A DNA stretch of 64,000 bases from NCBI GenBank assembly GCA_050084515.1, contig CM114271.1:24614001-24678000 (forward strand), read 5' to 3'. Every line of letters starts with the position of its first letter. Within the stretch, counting starts at the first letter, position 1. A model generated the notes under the pieces. The model was not told the DNA's origin. It was given only the letters and a program-made list of their open reading frames with translations, and searched no databases. Source of the stretch: Blasia pusilla (Eukaryota > Marchantiophyta > Marchantiopsida > Blasiales). Of the stretch, positions 22,901 through 33,864 are shown piece after piece. The translations under genes and the position numbers were made by a program.

Positions 22901-25900
22901 CTGATCACCGCATATATGTATTTGATTTTTCAGCAAAACTTCAGCAACCTCCAGCTACTTCATTGGATGGGTCAGTCCACAGAAGTTCCAGGTACCCAAA
23001 CGGAGACCTGTCACTAAGTGGGTTGGGGGTCGGCGGGCACCCTTTTGGCGTAGGTGTGGCTGCTTGCAACATGGAACCTCTTCATGTGCAGGCTCTTCAT
23101 CGCTGGTTCCTTGGAGAGCACTAAAGATATAAGGTGTGTAGATCACCAGCGGTTTTGTGGTGATGGGCCTTTCCTTCAAGCTGGAACCACCCTCAACTAC
23201 CATAGCCCTCCAGTTGTATTCACGTCTCAGTTCTTGAGACACCTGATTTTTGTGGCAAGCCTCCTCTGCCCTTGATAGACGCCTTGAAGATACATTGACA
23301 GCCATTCATCATCCGAGTAACCCCAGCTGTAGCCAGGAATTCAAAGCCCAAAGCTGTGCACATGATCTTAAATGAGACGAAGTCTACGGTGGGACGTTCA
23401 CAAAAAATGATCATGTGGAACTGTGGTCTCCTCCTATAGACCAGTTTGAACTCTCTCCCCAGATCCGGACTGCGGGGGGCCTTTGATGGTCTCACATAAA
23501 CATGCCGGTATTCCCCACTCAGCTTGGGGATGCTGAACTTTGGTATGCGCCTTTGATAGGTGAACTGGTACTCCTCACAAGCTTGGGAGGATAGAGATAT
23601 GTTGGGCTCAAGGCCGCTGATTATATGTAGAGGTTTGGCAAACAACTGATTTAGGATCTGGGGAGAATGTTTAAGCTCCCAGCCCAAGAGTCCAGACAGG
23701 GACTCGCTGTCCTATTTGTGCGGAGGGGCGGCCTCCAAGCGGCAGGGTACCCAAAGAGAGCCCGCTTGTTACCCCCAGAGATCATCACTACCTGCCAAGG
23801 TGAACAGCCCTGGCATTAAGGTACAGAGGAGGGCCGGTGAATCCTGCTTCAAAAGAAGGAGAGGTCTCCATTTCTCCAACTAAGTCCACTGGACACCTTA
23901 CTTGTGGCACAACTGCCACAAGTCACATGGATTACAGGACACAAAAATCCACACCTACCAACCAGGGGAACGACATCGCAAGCTCACAACGGGTTCCAAC
24001 TACAGCAATGGGCAACTCGATAGAGAGTATTGCTATATTACTTGCACGCGGTTCACTCATTATATACCCAGGAGCAGTGCTTTAGGGCATGTCGTCCCAA
24101 CATACCAGGCCTGTCAGGACTTGTAGTTTTGGGGTTTAAACTCAACCAGGCCAGGGGGAGAGAGAGAGAATGAATGAATGAATAGATTTATTGTCCACGG
24201 GACCCCACAGGGCCATGGGGCTTAGTTTTGAGACTTAACAACAATTTTGGAGAGAGGTCAAGCACCAGCAAGGGCCTAAGAGGTCCCCTGAGCCAGGTGA
24301 GTGTCCCTAGTCTTCACATAACTATGCAACAATTTAGCAATCTGAATCTGATTCTGCCTAGCCATGAATGCGGGGACTGTGGAAGCCTGGTGATCAAAGA
24401 GATCCGGGAAGTCAAGCCTAATGTGACTGTGAAAGGTGCAGCCGAAGAGGTAATGATGTTCATCATCAATAAGCCCCAAGTTGCAAAATCTACATAATCT
24501 GTCCTCCCTTTTCTTCATTGAGAATTTTCCTTTCTCAATCTCAAGGTCAATAGAGCCACATCTGAATCTCGCTAATGTATGACGTAACTTGTAGCGCCTC
24601 ATTCTTTCACCATTTTTGTGAGATGTATGCCCCCTGCTTTCCCAGAGACGCTGGTGTCGGCCTCAGTTGATGGCAATGTAATTGCTGTGCAATTGTTCAG
24701 CAAGGTCCTGGTGGGTGGCCATCGTCGATGGAGATTCCCCATTTCATGACCCACTCCTTGCAGTCATAGTACCAGTTTTTAGCCCCAAGGGTGGCACTAC
24801 TTTTGGAAACCACATAGGCCCTGGCGGATAGACGATTGGGATCGTCCTCGCAGATATCCTTGAGGTGTTGGAGAAATGTGATCAGATTTTTAACAGCACG
24901 GATCTCCATTGGTACCTCCCCAAACTCAGCCAGTAGAATGTGGTGGGGATTGGTTTTCCTAATGCCCAGACTCTGACGCATGAAGAGTCTCTGGGGGACC
25001 TCAAGGCCCTGGGGCCAAGCCTTGGGGCTGGGGCCCCATACCTCAGATGCATAGAGTGGAGCTTTGAAGAGATGGAGTTTCTGCGGAATATGCCAGAGTT
25101 CCATTCTTCAGCAATTGGATTGCAGCAGGTGTAGACCCCTCAAGCCTGCATTGATCTTGTTGCGACTCCCATTGGTTCTCCATTGGTTGTTGGGTTTGAG
25201 TTGCACCCCCAGGTATATGTACTCACCCTCAATCTCAATAGTCTCCCTTCTCAGTCCCTGGTGAAGGTGAAAGTGTGTGACCGTTGCGCCGTAGGGAGCT
25301 GTGATCCAAAGATGATTATCTTCGTTTTCAGCAAGTTGACTTCCATGCCCGATTTGTTGCAGAAGCTTGATAGTGATTCAGGTAAAGTTGGAGCCCATGT
25401 GCTGTTCTAGACATCAAAACTATATCATCTGCATACAACAGCAGGGGGATGAGGCAGTGTGCTAACCTCTTCAAGTTCGTCAATGTAGAGCCCAAACATT
25501 GTAGGTGAGAGGGGGCATCCTTGTTTGACTCCGGTGTTGGAGGATAAAGTTTCAGATCTGCCCCTCTTAATGGCAATCCCTGCTAACACCTGAGCATATA
25601 AGACCTTGATTGCTGTAAGTTGTTGTGGTGGGACACCCAACTCTTCAAGTCGTTTCCAAAGAAGTGCCCTTGGAACTGTGTCAAATGCCTTCTTGAAGTC
25701 TACAAAACAGCAGAACAATTTTCCCAGCTTGTGACCATTTCTTGACCTGGAAGTTTCTTCAATCAGTACTCGGAGTGTGAGAAGGTGAGAGGGGGCATCC
25801 TTGTTTGACTCCGGTGTTGGAGGATAAAGTTTCAGATCTGCCCCTCTTAGTGGCAATCTGTGCTAACACCTGAGCATATAAGACCTTGATTGCTGTAAGT

Positions 25901-28900
25901 TGTTGTGGTGGGACACCCAACTCTTCAAGTCGTTTCCAAAGAAGTGCCCTTGGAACTGTGTCAAATGCCTTCTTGAAGTCTACAAAACAGCAGAACAATT
26001 TTCCCAGCTTGTGACCATTTCTTGACTTGGAAGTTTCTTCAATCAGTACTGGGAGTGTGAGAAGGTGATCCAGGGTACTATGTGAGTGTCGAAAACCTGC
26101 TTGTCCTCTGGCTCACACCTTTTTTTCTTCAGCCCAGTCGCTGATTTTCCTTTCCAGCAGTAGCCCGTACAACTTGGCCATGAGGGAGCTCACCATGATC
26201 GTTCTGTAGTTGGATGGTATCATTGGGTGTCCAGCCTTGAAGAGTGGGTGGATCGTATTCATTTGCCATTTTGGTGGGAAGCCCTGTTGAACTGCAGTAT
26301 TGAACATTCTGGTGAGGGTTGGGCCAATTGCCTCACTTGCGAATTTGAACATCTGACCCCAGGTCATCCTCTGGTTTGTTATGTAGCCTTCTGAGGCCCG
26401 ATGTGAAATCTTCAATGGTGAAGAGGTCCGGCAGATCCCGGATCGCATTCGGTTGGTGGGAGCAGCAGTGTTGGAGTGGTAAAGTTGGGTACCATATGTG
26501 GTCCAGATCTGTAGATCTTGGAGTGGAATGTTGTTCTGTGTATTCCTGAGTAATTCTCCAGAATTTGGCCGATTGGTATTTTATTTGTTCTGTGAACTCT
26601 GTGATCCTCATGGCAATGTATTTGTGCTTCTTCCTACGTACCAATCGTTTGTAAGTTTTCTGCAACAATCGAGTGTATGGAGAGTGTGGATCCTCCCTCA
26701 GCCGGTGATTCAGCTCCCTGCGGGCCTCTTTGCAGTCCTTGTCAAACCAGGGTTGGGAGAAGAACATAGAAGTTGATCTAATGTGTTTGCCTCCAAACAG
26801 TTGGAAAGGTAAGACTTTTCTGCAACACTGATGTAGGATGTCGCTGAACTCAGTGGTGTTCACTGTAGGTGAGCACTGTGTAAGAGCCTTGTTGACGAGT
26901 GTGATCAGGTCATCTTTCTTTTCCTGAAGGAAAGTGTATCGACATTTGGTCGGCAGAGTTAATTTTTCTGCAGCCTCTGGGTGGTTTCGGAGACCATGTC
27001 AAAGTAGAGTGGTTCATGATCAGATTCTAGAACGGGTGTGATACGGACATTGGCAACCAGATGTGGTAGTTGATGTACTTCCCCAATCAGGTAGTCGACC
27101 ACTGAGGTTTCTCTGCTGGAGTCAGAGGGTCCAATGGAAGTGCGACCTCCTGACTGTGGCCACATAGCCATGACATTGGCGAGTACCAAACAATGTGTCG
27201 AGCAAAGTTAGAGAAGTTTCTCTCCATTGGCTGTTTTTTCCTTGTCCACTGAAGTGCGCTGCAGGTGTGGGAAGAATACTTCTCCGAGAGACCCGTCTGC
27301 CGACTGAGCATCAATCCCTTCCATGTTGGTGTTGTTTGACAAGAGAGAGAGAGAGAATGAATGAATAGATTTATTGTCCACGGGGACCCCACAGGACCAT
27401 GGGACTTAGTTTTGACACTTAACAACAAATTTGGAGAGAGAGCAAGCACCAGCGAGGGCCTAAGGGGTCCTCAGAGCCAGGTGAGTGTCCCTGGTCTTCA
27501 CACAACTATGCAAGAATTTAGCAATCTGAGTCTGATTCTGCCTAGTCATGAACGGGAGGACCCTGGGAGCTCGGTGAACAAAGAGATCCGGGAAGTCAAG
27601 CCTAATGTGATCGTGAAAGGTGCAGTCGAAGAGGTAGTGATGTTCATCATCAACAAGGCTGGAGTTGCAAAATCTACATAATCTGTCCTCTCTTTTCTTC
27701 TGTGAGAATTTTCCTTTCTCAATCTCCAGGTCAGTAGAGCCACATCTGAATCTCGCTAATGTATGACTTAACTTAGTGGGAATGGGGGCAGAGATGTAGG
27801 AGGCTTGCTGCATGGATCTGCAGTTGTTCATGAGGGTGTGGTAGCGCCTCATTCTTTCACCATTTTTGTGAGAGGAATTCCCCCTGCTTTCCCAGAGGCG
27901 CTGGTGTCGGCCCCAGTTGATGGCAATGTAATTGCTGTGTAATTGTTCAGCAAGGTCCTGGTGGGTGGCCGTAGGCAGGTCACCGATGGACATAACTAGA
28001 ACTAAGAACAAGAGATAAGAAATAACTTCTAATCTACCTGAAGTGAGAGACTTGTAACCATGGTAAACTTCCAACCATGGTTTGTAGAACTAACCACAGT
28101 TAAAACTAAAAACGATGGAATTTTTTTTTTGAATAGCAGACAATTGTATATGAAATCCTAACATGCTTATCACAGTCTCATATCATCTTGTACATAACAG
28201 CAAATTCTTAGGCAAGTTGTCTTCTGTGTTGCAGATACAAGATGGAGAGATATTTGCGACAATAAATCAAAAGGATGGAATGGTGAGCTTTCAAGAAGAT
28301 CCAGAGCAGTATAATACTCGGAAAATGGCCAATCGTCTTGATTCTGAAATTCAGCAGTAAGTCACCATTTCTAGCTCTTATGCTTACACTATATCATCTG
28401 CCTGTCTGTGACTTTACCTTGTTGTGAACATGGTACCCAGAAAGTCTTTTTCTAGCCCTGCTTTTGTGTTCTTACCATAGGTTGGGTTGTCTGCAACTCC
28501 ATTTTCTCCCTGATACTTTTCTGTAGTTTACTACAGTGCAAGACAATTCAATCATTCTAAAGCAGACTCATGGTTTAGAGATTGGAATTGACATATGAAC
28601 CTGAAATGAGAATGATGAAATCGTGCTAGTTCGATGGGTGACGGCTAAGGTGGTAGAGACTTATGTTGTCATGCTGAATATTTGGTTTTACAGCATCATC
28701 TGTCTTGCCAAGAAGCTTTCGTCTGTTGATGAACAAGTCTTATGTGATCAAAACTATTTGAGCAAGGTGTGATTTAATCTCCTCTTTTAGGATCCTATTC
28801 CAGCTTCATATTTCTGCATTACTTCATTCTTTAAGTTGAATCTCAGGTGATGGGTTCTCCTTGATTCCAGCAAAGAACTTGGATGAAATCCATTTTGGTT

Positions 28901-29101
28901 TTAGTCCTGACATTGAAATTACTTGGATTCTTGATCCCTTCTGATACCTCTTCCATATAATCTTTTGTTGTGTGAAGCGTGTCTGATATTCTTTCCTCAC
29001 ATTTGACGAGTTTGTTACTCTTGCAGATTGGCAAAGATCGGCCTCGATACGACCCTGATGACTTTGAGCTTGTTCCTCAAAAAATGTACACCAGTTTGTG
29101 A
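13971..29101 (+). CDS. CSN3: COP9 signalosome complex subunit 3 (11 exons)
   Basis: Exons: 13971-14155, 14867-14982, 16265-16529, 16994-17051, 17215-17304, 17744-17806, 18227-18316, 18471-18629, 28235-28356, 28694-28766, 29027-29101. Joined, they give 1,296 nt and 431 residues, close to the 429 of Arabidopsis CSN3. All junctions are GT/AG and phases agree. Recognisable blocks: [77 protein letters not shown] (PCI region), [17 protein letters not shown] and the tail [19 protein letters not shown]3 is a PCI-domain scaffold subunit of the nuclear COP9 signalosome, which removes NEDD8 from cullins; it has no catalytic centre. Intron 8 (18630-28234, 9,605 bp) is packed with antisense LINEs. Residues KRTGLV before PRDF are an insertion relative to Arabidopsis. 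The leader from about 13,780 is GA-rich. Confidence 0.95.
14156..16264 (+). other. CSN3 introns 1 and 2
   Basis: Intron 1 is 14156-14866 and intron 2 is 14983-16264, with exon 2 between them. No coding sequence, transposon or RNA gene recognised inside either. Confidence 0.6.
19338..19844 (-). pseudogene. LINE C-terminal zinc knuckle and tail
   Basis: The open segment contains [18 protein letters not shown], a CX2CX8HX4C knuckle common at the C-terminus of plant LINE ORF2 proteins, followed by [18 protein letters not shown]. Its last codons overlap the conserved 3' terminal sequence that recurs at 3.72 kb and 46.2 kb. Confidence 0.75.
19838..21429 (-). pseudogene. LINE reverse transcriptase domain
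   Basis: Pieces in three frames cover RT motifs in order: [20 protein letters not shown] and [10 protein letters not shown] (21269-21087), [17 protein letters not shown] (21080-20706), then [21 protein letters not shown] and the catalytic box FADDFGG (20878-19838). The fingers, palm and thumb are all present, but breaks at about 21,080, 20,880 and upstream of 21,240 make it non-functional. Confidence 0.85.
21803..22936 (-). pseudogene. LINE apurinic-like endonuclease domain
   Basis: About 377 codons are open. Endonuclease motifs appear in order: [22 protein letters not shown], the metal-site block [13 protein letters not shown], and near the end [13 protein letters not shown] followed by RRSDNSLVW. 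In active APE endonucleases the last motif reads SDH; here the His position is Asn, which would be expected to impair nicking. The C-terminal 80 residues enter the EN-RT linker. Confidence 0.8.
22955..23687 (-). pseudogene. LINE upstream region and start of the endonuclease
   Basis: The segment 23687-23220 encodes a basic, unrecognised protein with stretches such as [18 protein letters not shown], perhaps an ORF1-type product. The segment 23305-22955 ends in [11 protein letters not shown], the usual opening of an APE-type endonuclease (GTWNVRGL-like). A frame change separates it from the main endonuclease reading frame. Confidence 0.55.
24158..27344 (-). mobile_element. Second-family LINE, copy A, 5'-truncated
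   Basis: Minus-strand element whose 3' end lies at about 24,158 with the tail AATAAATCTATTCATTCATTC followed by a TC run. It includes the end of an endonuclease (27189-26959, SVVDYLIGE and ESDHEPLYF), the linker with [14 protein letters not shown] (26863-26333), RT N-terminal motifs ([18 protein letters not shown], 26448-26113), an RT palm ([47 protein letters not shown]) and a C-terminal part (25104-24697). Frameshifts are frequent. The palm-coding DNA is tandemly duplicated. It abuts copy B at its 5' end. Confidence 0.85.
25504..26063 (-). repeat. 280-bp tandem duplication inside the LINE RT palm
   Basis: Units 25504-25783 and 25784-26063 each start GGTGAGAGGGGGCATCCTTG and end AGTGTGAGAA. 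They differ at about five positions. The minus strand of each unit encodes the same palm block from [11 protein letters not shown] to QGCPLSP, so the element carries two copies of part of the polymerase core. Confidence 0.92.
27345..28030 (-). mobile_element. Second-family LINE, copy B, 3' fragment
   Basis: Its sequence closely parallels the 3' part of copy A (24158-24720) with the same tail. It has a 66-bp stretch near 27,775-27,840 that copy A lacks. The minus strand has an open segment (28074-27460) with the knuckle [19 protein letters not shown]. It sits head-to-tail upstream of copy A. The 5' edge is approximate. Confidence 0.85.
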
Positions 29102-31543
29102 GAGCGTTCAGATTCACTTCAGATACATATTGGTGCAGTTGTCTACACACGGGTAGTAGACGCAGTCATCATGGATTGCTTTTATAGTGGATAGGGGCCC
29201 ACGTTCTGCAGCACCATTATTTGGAGAAGTAGTGTTCAGGAAGCGTTGGGGATGCAGTCTTCAATCACCACTCCCTGATTGTGATGATTTGGGATGTCTA
29301 TGTTAGAAACAAGCTTCAGTAGGCATATCTTCCACAAGCATTCCAACCTAGTATGGAGAAAGGTTCAGAATAGCCCCCAGCAATCTGAACAATTTCTGAA
29401 GTATCTCAGAGTGGAATCCGCTGTCCACAATTGTCTAACTATCGCTAAAAGCGTATGCTGATGACTTGAGATTCCAAGGGATACAAAACAGCGCACGAAA
29501 ACAATTCTGGGGGAATTGGCAGTTTCCTGTGTAATTCAGAAATTCTGAGTTGAAGATAGCGTGGTCTGCACTTACTGGTGTTTCAGGCTGTCAGGAATGA
29601 ACAAGGACGTTCTATGGGCGGTGAATCACATAGGGGTTAGTGTACATTCTGTCTATTCAAGTTGACAATTCTGTTCACTTGGATTCTGGAAAGAGATGCC
29701 CATGCCAGATCCACAAAGGTAGCTCCACTCTTCCCCTGAGCCTGTCCTAGTAGATACCAGGGCTTTGATAAGGGGCGATTTTTACCCATTTCATGGACCT
29801 GTGGAGAGGTTGACAACCTGCCTGCCTTACTACCTTCGAAAGTTGTGTGGGAAGAAAAGGAGTAAAGGAGTCATATGAGTGTCTTCGTGTAAAGTTACTT
29901 GGAACTGGAGTGCTTAGCCTCTGATTTTGTTGCTGATGGCCAAAATCAAGTTCAATTTTTGTCCTTATGACTCAAATCAGCTTTAATCAAGTGAGAATGC
30001 CCGACTGTCCCTTCTTTTCACATGCCATGAGTAGAGTTTGTGGCAACCCAATGAAATTGCACCCTGAAGTATGGCTGTTTTCTGCCTACTCATTATGTAA
30101 ATTATTGGTTCACAGAATCTAGACAATATTGACCGAGTGAATGAACACAGGGTATGAACCTTTCTGCATACGCACTAAGCACATTTTGTATAAAAGTAGG
30201 AAGAGGCAGTTGATTAGGAGCTTGTCATCTTTAAACATTCCACTTTGCGTCATCTTCATGAAACTATTCCACAGATAATACTTTGTTTCTTAACAGTAAA
30301 ATACTCGTAGACGCAGAATCTACTGAACTGATCAGAGAGAGAGAAGGGACAGGGGAATAGTGCCAATAGAAACAATGAGAATGTGAGTTATTCAAGCTGT
30401 AAGGAATGAACATGGAAGTTTTATGGGAAATGGATCACGTAGGGGTTCATAGTTATTCTTGTATTGGTGAGTAATCAATCCTTATTCAAGAATTTTGTCC
30501 CTTATGTTCTGGAGCAGTATTAGATTAGAAATAGGATTACTAGTTTCAAACCATTATTTAATCACTTTTGATTCACAAACTTTAATTCGGGTAGAGAAAT
30601 TGGAATAGAAGCTTGATACTTTGGTGTGGTTGCACTTGCTCCCTCGGGGATGGTAACATGGTGTTGACTTGACTTGGTTTATGCAATGACTCATCACACA
30701 AACTTTAGCCCCTCCAACTCGTGCCATTCCTACACCTAAAACTTGTAGGAATCTTGAAGTTGCTAGCAGATATAAGTTCGGTGGATTAGTACTCTTAGAG
30801 TCTAGGATTTTGTCTCCATTCATCATCGTTGTCATTACTTTAGGGAGGTAGGTGAGATTACATCTTAAGCTAGAGGAGTTCTTTTTAGTTGCCATTTCAG
30901 GAGGTCATGATAACTTGCTATCTTACCTTGGAGTTGACCTATGTGTACAAGTCACCCTTATCTTTGATGAATGGCAATCTTTGAGGGGTTTTCATTTATT
31001 ATGTAACTTCTAGCACATTTAGATGTACTGCTTAGTGATGCCACTTGTACCATTAGGGGCAAGTGAGATGTGTCACTATTAAGGGTGTCCTTTTTTGTAA
31101 GGCCTTTCCTAAACCCTACACTTTCATATGGAGAGGACCTTATGTCATAGCTTGTGAGGTTGAGTACATTGAGTACTCCGCATCCTTTATGAATTCTTGT
31201 AGATGGGTAACATGTGCAAAGAGGTTATCATGGGGTTTGGCGCAAGGGGGATATATCTTTTAGATATTAGACCCAAGGTTGGGATCTATGATACAATGCG
31301 ACTACACTTCTGTGTTTCAATTCTCTTGAGTAAGATTGGGCTACGATTAATATGGAGATCACACCTTTGTCTTTGGTTATAAATTGGTTGAAATCTCTTT
31401 GTTGTAAACACGCTATGCATTTTAAGTTTATTTGACCCACGTTGGGAATAAATCTTAATAGAGTAAATTTCAATCTCAAGAGCAATTTAATATCTAAGCT
31501 GTGCTCTACCTTTTGAGTATGCATATCTAGATATGAGTATATG
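29102..31543. other. CSN3 3' flank and intergenic DNA
   Basis: Contains the CSN3 3' UTR, whose end is not located. A diverged ~58-bp repeat occurs at 29585-29640 and 30392-30450, both with GGAATGAAC, TTCTATGGG/TTTTATGGG and TAGGGGTT blocks. A plus-strand stretch near 31,090-31,250 (PKPYTFIWRGPYVI) weakly resembles an integrase C-terminus. No gene supported. Confidence 0.4.
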
Positions 31544-31869
31544 TGTGAGAATTGTCGAATGAATTGAAATTGCGTTTGTACTCTCTGTGTTCTCTATAGT
31601 GATAGATTGAAAGCCGATACATAAGTAGTAAAGTCTGCTCTAAACTAAGAGCCGTAATCAAAAGACGTGACGGTAACTATGTCACTTCAGAAATGTCTCA
31701 TAGCTACGTATCGTTTCGCAAGATGAAACGTTACTAGCAGTAATCAATGGACATAAACAGAACATTGATTCTAATCTAATCTAGATCGTTCGTATGGATT
31801 GATCCGTGTGATCAATTCTTGGATCAGTACTCTGATGATTTGTTTCGCTGGACTAATTGATTTCCTACA
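31544..31869 (-). repeat. 3' LTR of the copia element
   Basis: 326 bp, TG...CA termini, paired with 36393-36718. It is the 3' LTR because the element reads on the minus strand. Confidence 0.95.
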
Positions 31870-31881
31870 CTCCCACTCAGG
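31870..31881 (-). other. Polypurine tract
   Basis: On the minus strand the purine-rich CCTGAGTGGGAG lies immediately before the 3' LTR, where plus-strand DNA synthesis would be primed. Confidence 0.85.
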
Positions 31882-31889
31882 GGAACAAA

Positions 31890-32180
31890 TCAACCATTTT
31901 CATCACTAGTTAACCCTAGAGATTTAGTATGTTTCTGATGAGGTCCTTTCTGTAAACCCTTAGTAAAAACGTCTGTTGTCATCTCTGCAGTTGAAATATA
32001 GGTCAAAATAATTTCGCCACTTGATACTTGATCTATGATATAGTGGTATTGAATGTCGATGTGTTTGGTGCGGTCATGATGTTTTGTAGAACTGACCAAA
32101 GCAATAGCACTCTGGTTGTCTGAGAAGATCTCGTTATCTTCTCGAGCAAAACCAATTTCGTAAAGTAATCTTCGATCCAA
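31890..32180 (-). pseudogene. copia RNase H
   Basis: Carries DNQSAIALVSSTKHHDRTKH with IDIQYHYI and STAEMTTDVFTKGL, the classic copia RNase H end. The upstream part of the domain (32,180-32,530) is in broken frames. Confidence 0.85.
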
Positions 32181-32531
32181 ATAGCTTCAAGTGCTAGTTT
32201 TAGTCATTGCAATGTACTCGGACGGTACTTGAAAGAGCAATCGACTTTTGTTTTCTACTTGCCAACTAATCGCTCCTCTTGCAAGGAGAAAGCAAAATCC
32301 GCTAGTACATTTTCGAAGTCGATATTGTCTCCATAGGCAACACGAGAATATCCTTGAAGATGAAAAGGAGTAGATGAGCGCTGATATTGGAGAAAGTAAT
32401 GTTTTGTCCCTTGTAGATACCTGAAAATACGTTAGACAAAAGTCCGTGTATAGGACCAGGATTGGTCATGAAGCAGGCAAATGATGCTAACATAATAGGC
32501 AATATCGGGCGAGTGCATACCATTGCCCACA

Positions 32532-33795
32532 TTAAAGCTGCTCAGTAGCACTTTTATAAGGAATAGAAGACATTGCTGCAATGTCAAGATGAATGAGATT
32601 GATCTTGACTAAGATGAAGGCCAAAATCAAAGGGAGTGGAGATAGGTTTGCAGCCCAAAGATGTTGAACTGTTTGAGTTTGTTGGTGATGTAAGTCGTCT
32701 GGTCGAGCTTGATCCATCCTTGTTGTCGGTCTCGTTGGATATGAATTCCCAGAACATGATAAGCTTCATCGAGATCAGTCATTTCAAACTCTTGGCGGAG
32801 CTTCGTTTTGACAAAATGAAGCAGCACAGAAGTGAAGCTGGCAATGGCAGTGTCATCCACATAGAGAGCAAGGATCATAAAATTGGAGTCCTTGTTCAGA
32901 ATGTTCAAAATATTAGAGTCAGCAATGGTGCTAACAAACCAATGTCGAGTAAAACATAGTGACAACGCTCATACCACATACGGTCTGATTGCTTCAAACC
33001 ATAAATAGACCTTTCGAGAAGGCAGACCAAGTTATTCTGGGGAACTGGCAAGCCTGGAGGAAGGGGCATGTAGATCTTGTGTTGCACGAATCCATATAGA
33101 AAAGCAGCGATTACATCTAATTGATGTAAGTCCAAGTTGAAATAAGCAGCGATAGCAATAAGAATACGAAGATATTGAAGTTTAACAGTACGAGAAAAGG
33201 TCTCGTCGTAATCAAGATCAGGAACTTGAGTAAATCCTTTAGCAACCAGACGGGCTTTGTACTTGTGGATTGTGCCATCCACATGAGGTTTAATTTTAAA
33301 AACCCAACGGCAACCAATTGGGCTTTGATTAGGAGGAAGGGGAACCAAAGTCCAAGCCTTCATTCTAGCCATATTCTGAAGTTTTGCAGAAATGGCAGCC
33401 TTCCAATGTGAAGAGTCAAGTCTAGAGATAGCCTCTTCATAAGATTGGGGTTCAAGAAAAGAACTAGTAGAAGAGAGCAAGGCCCAACGCTTCTCTGCAA
33501 CTCGCTTTTTGTTCTTCTTAGCTTCAATAAGTGCATCGTAACGTTCAACAACCCGAGTAATGCGAGGACTTTTTCTTTGAGCAAGAGGAGGAGTAGGAGC
33601 TCGTTGTCTTCTTTCATAGTAAAGATGGGTACACCCATGACCAAGTACAGGATGTGCAGTGGAAGAGACCGTTGGTGAAGGCATATCCTCTGGTTGTGGC
33701 GGACTTGAAAGTTGTTGAACTCCCACTGAAGAAGACATGGAAGAAGAGGGAGTTCCCACTGAGGGAATAATCGGAGAAGTAGCAGGAATAGGCAA
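32532..33795 (-). pseudogene. copia reverse transcriptase
   Basis: The segment 33795-32905 carries SRLDSSHWKAAISAKLQNM, WTLVPLPPNQSPIGCRWVFK, YKARLVAKGFTQ, LDLHQLDVIAAFLYG and SIYGLKQSDRMWYERCH. After a frame change, 32965-32532 carries the catalytic LALYVDDTAIAS and YHVLGIHIQRD. The order is canonical for copia RT. The frame change before YVDD disables it. Confidence 0.88.
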
Positions 33796-33864
33796 GGAAG
33801 TTTGAGGATTAGGGGATGAGCGGAAAAATAGAGGATCATATCTGATAGTCAGATCTTCTACATC

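Larger units (their letters stand above)
19318..24150 (-). mobile_element. LINE (APE-type non-LTR retrotransposon), near full length, in CSN3 intron 8
   Basis: Read on the minus strand the element runs from about 24.15 kb to a 3' end at about 19,318, finishing TTAATGAGTACAGT followed by CTCTTTCC, with no poly(A). In order it carries an upstream coding part (23687-22955), an endonuclease (about 22990-21803), a reverse transcriptase (21429-19838) and a C-terminal CX2CX8HX4C knuckle (19844-19338). Several frameshifts and stops break it. The 5' boundary is inferred from the abutting second LINE and is uncertain; no target duplication was found. It lies antisense to CSN3. Confidence 0.85.

Noticed and set aside
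30554-30895. 113-codon minus-strand frame as a retroelement gag
   Set aside because: No zinc knuckle or gag motif could be found.
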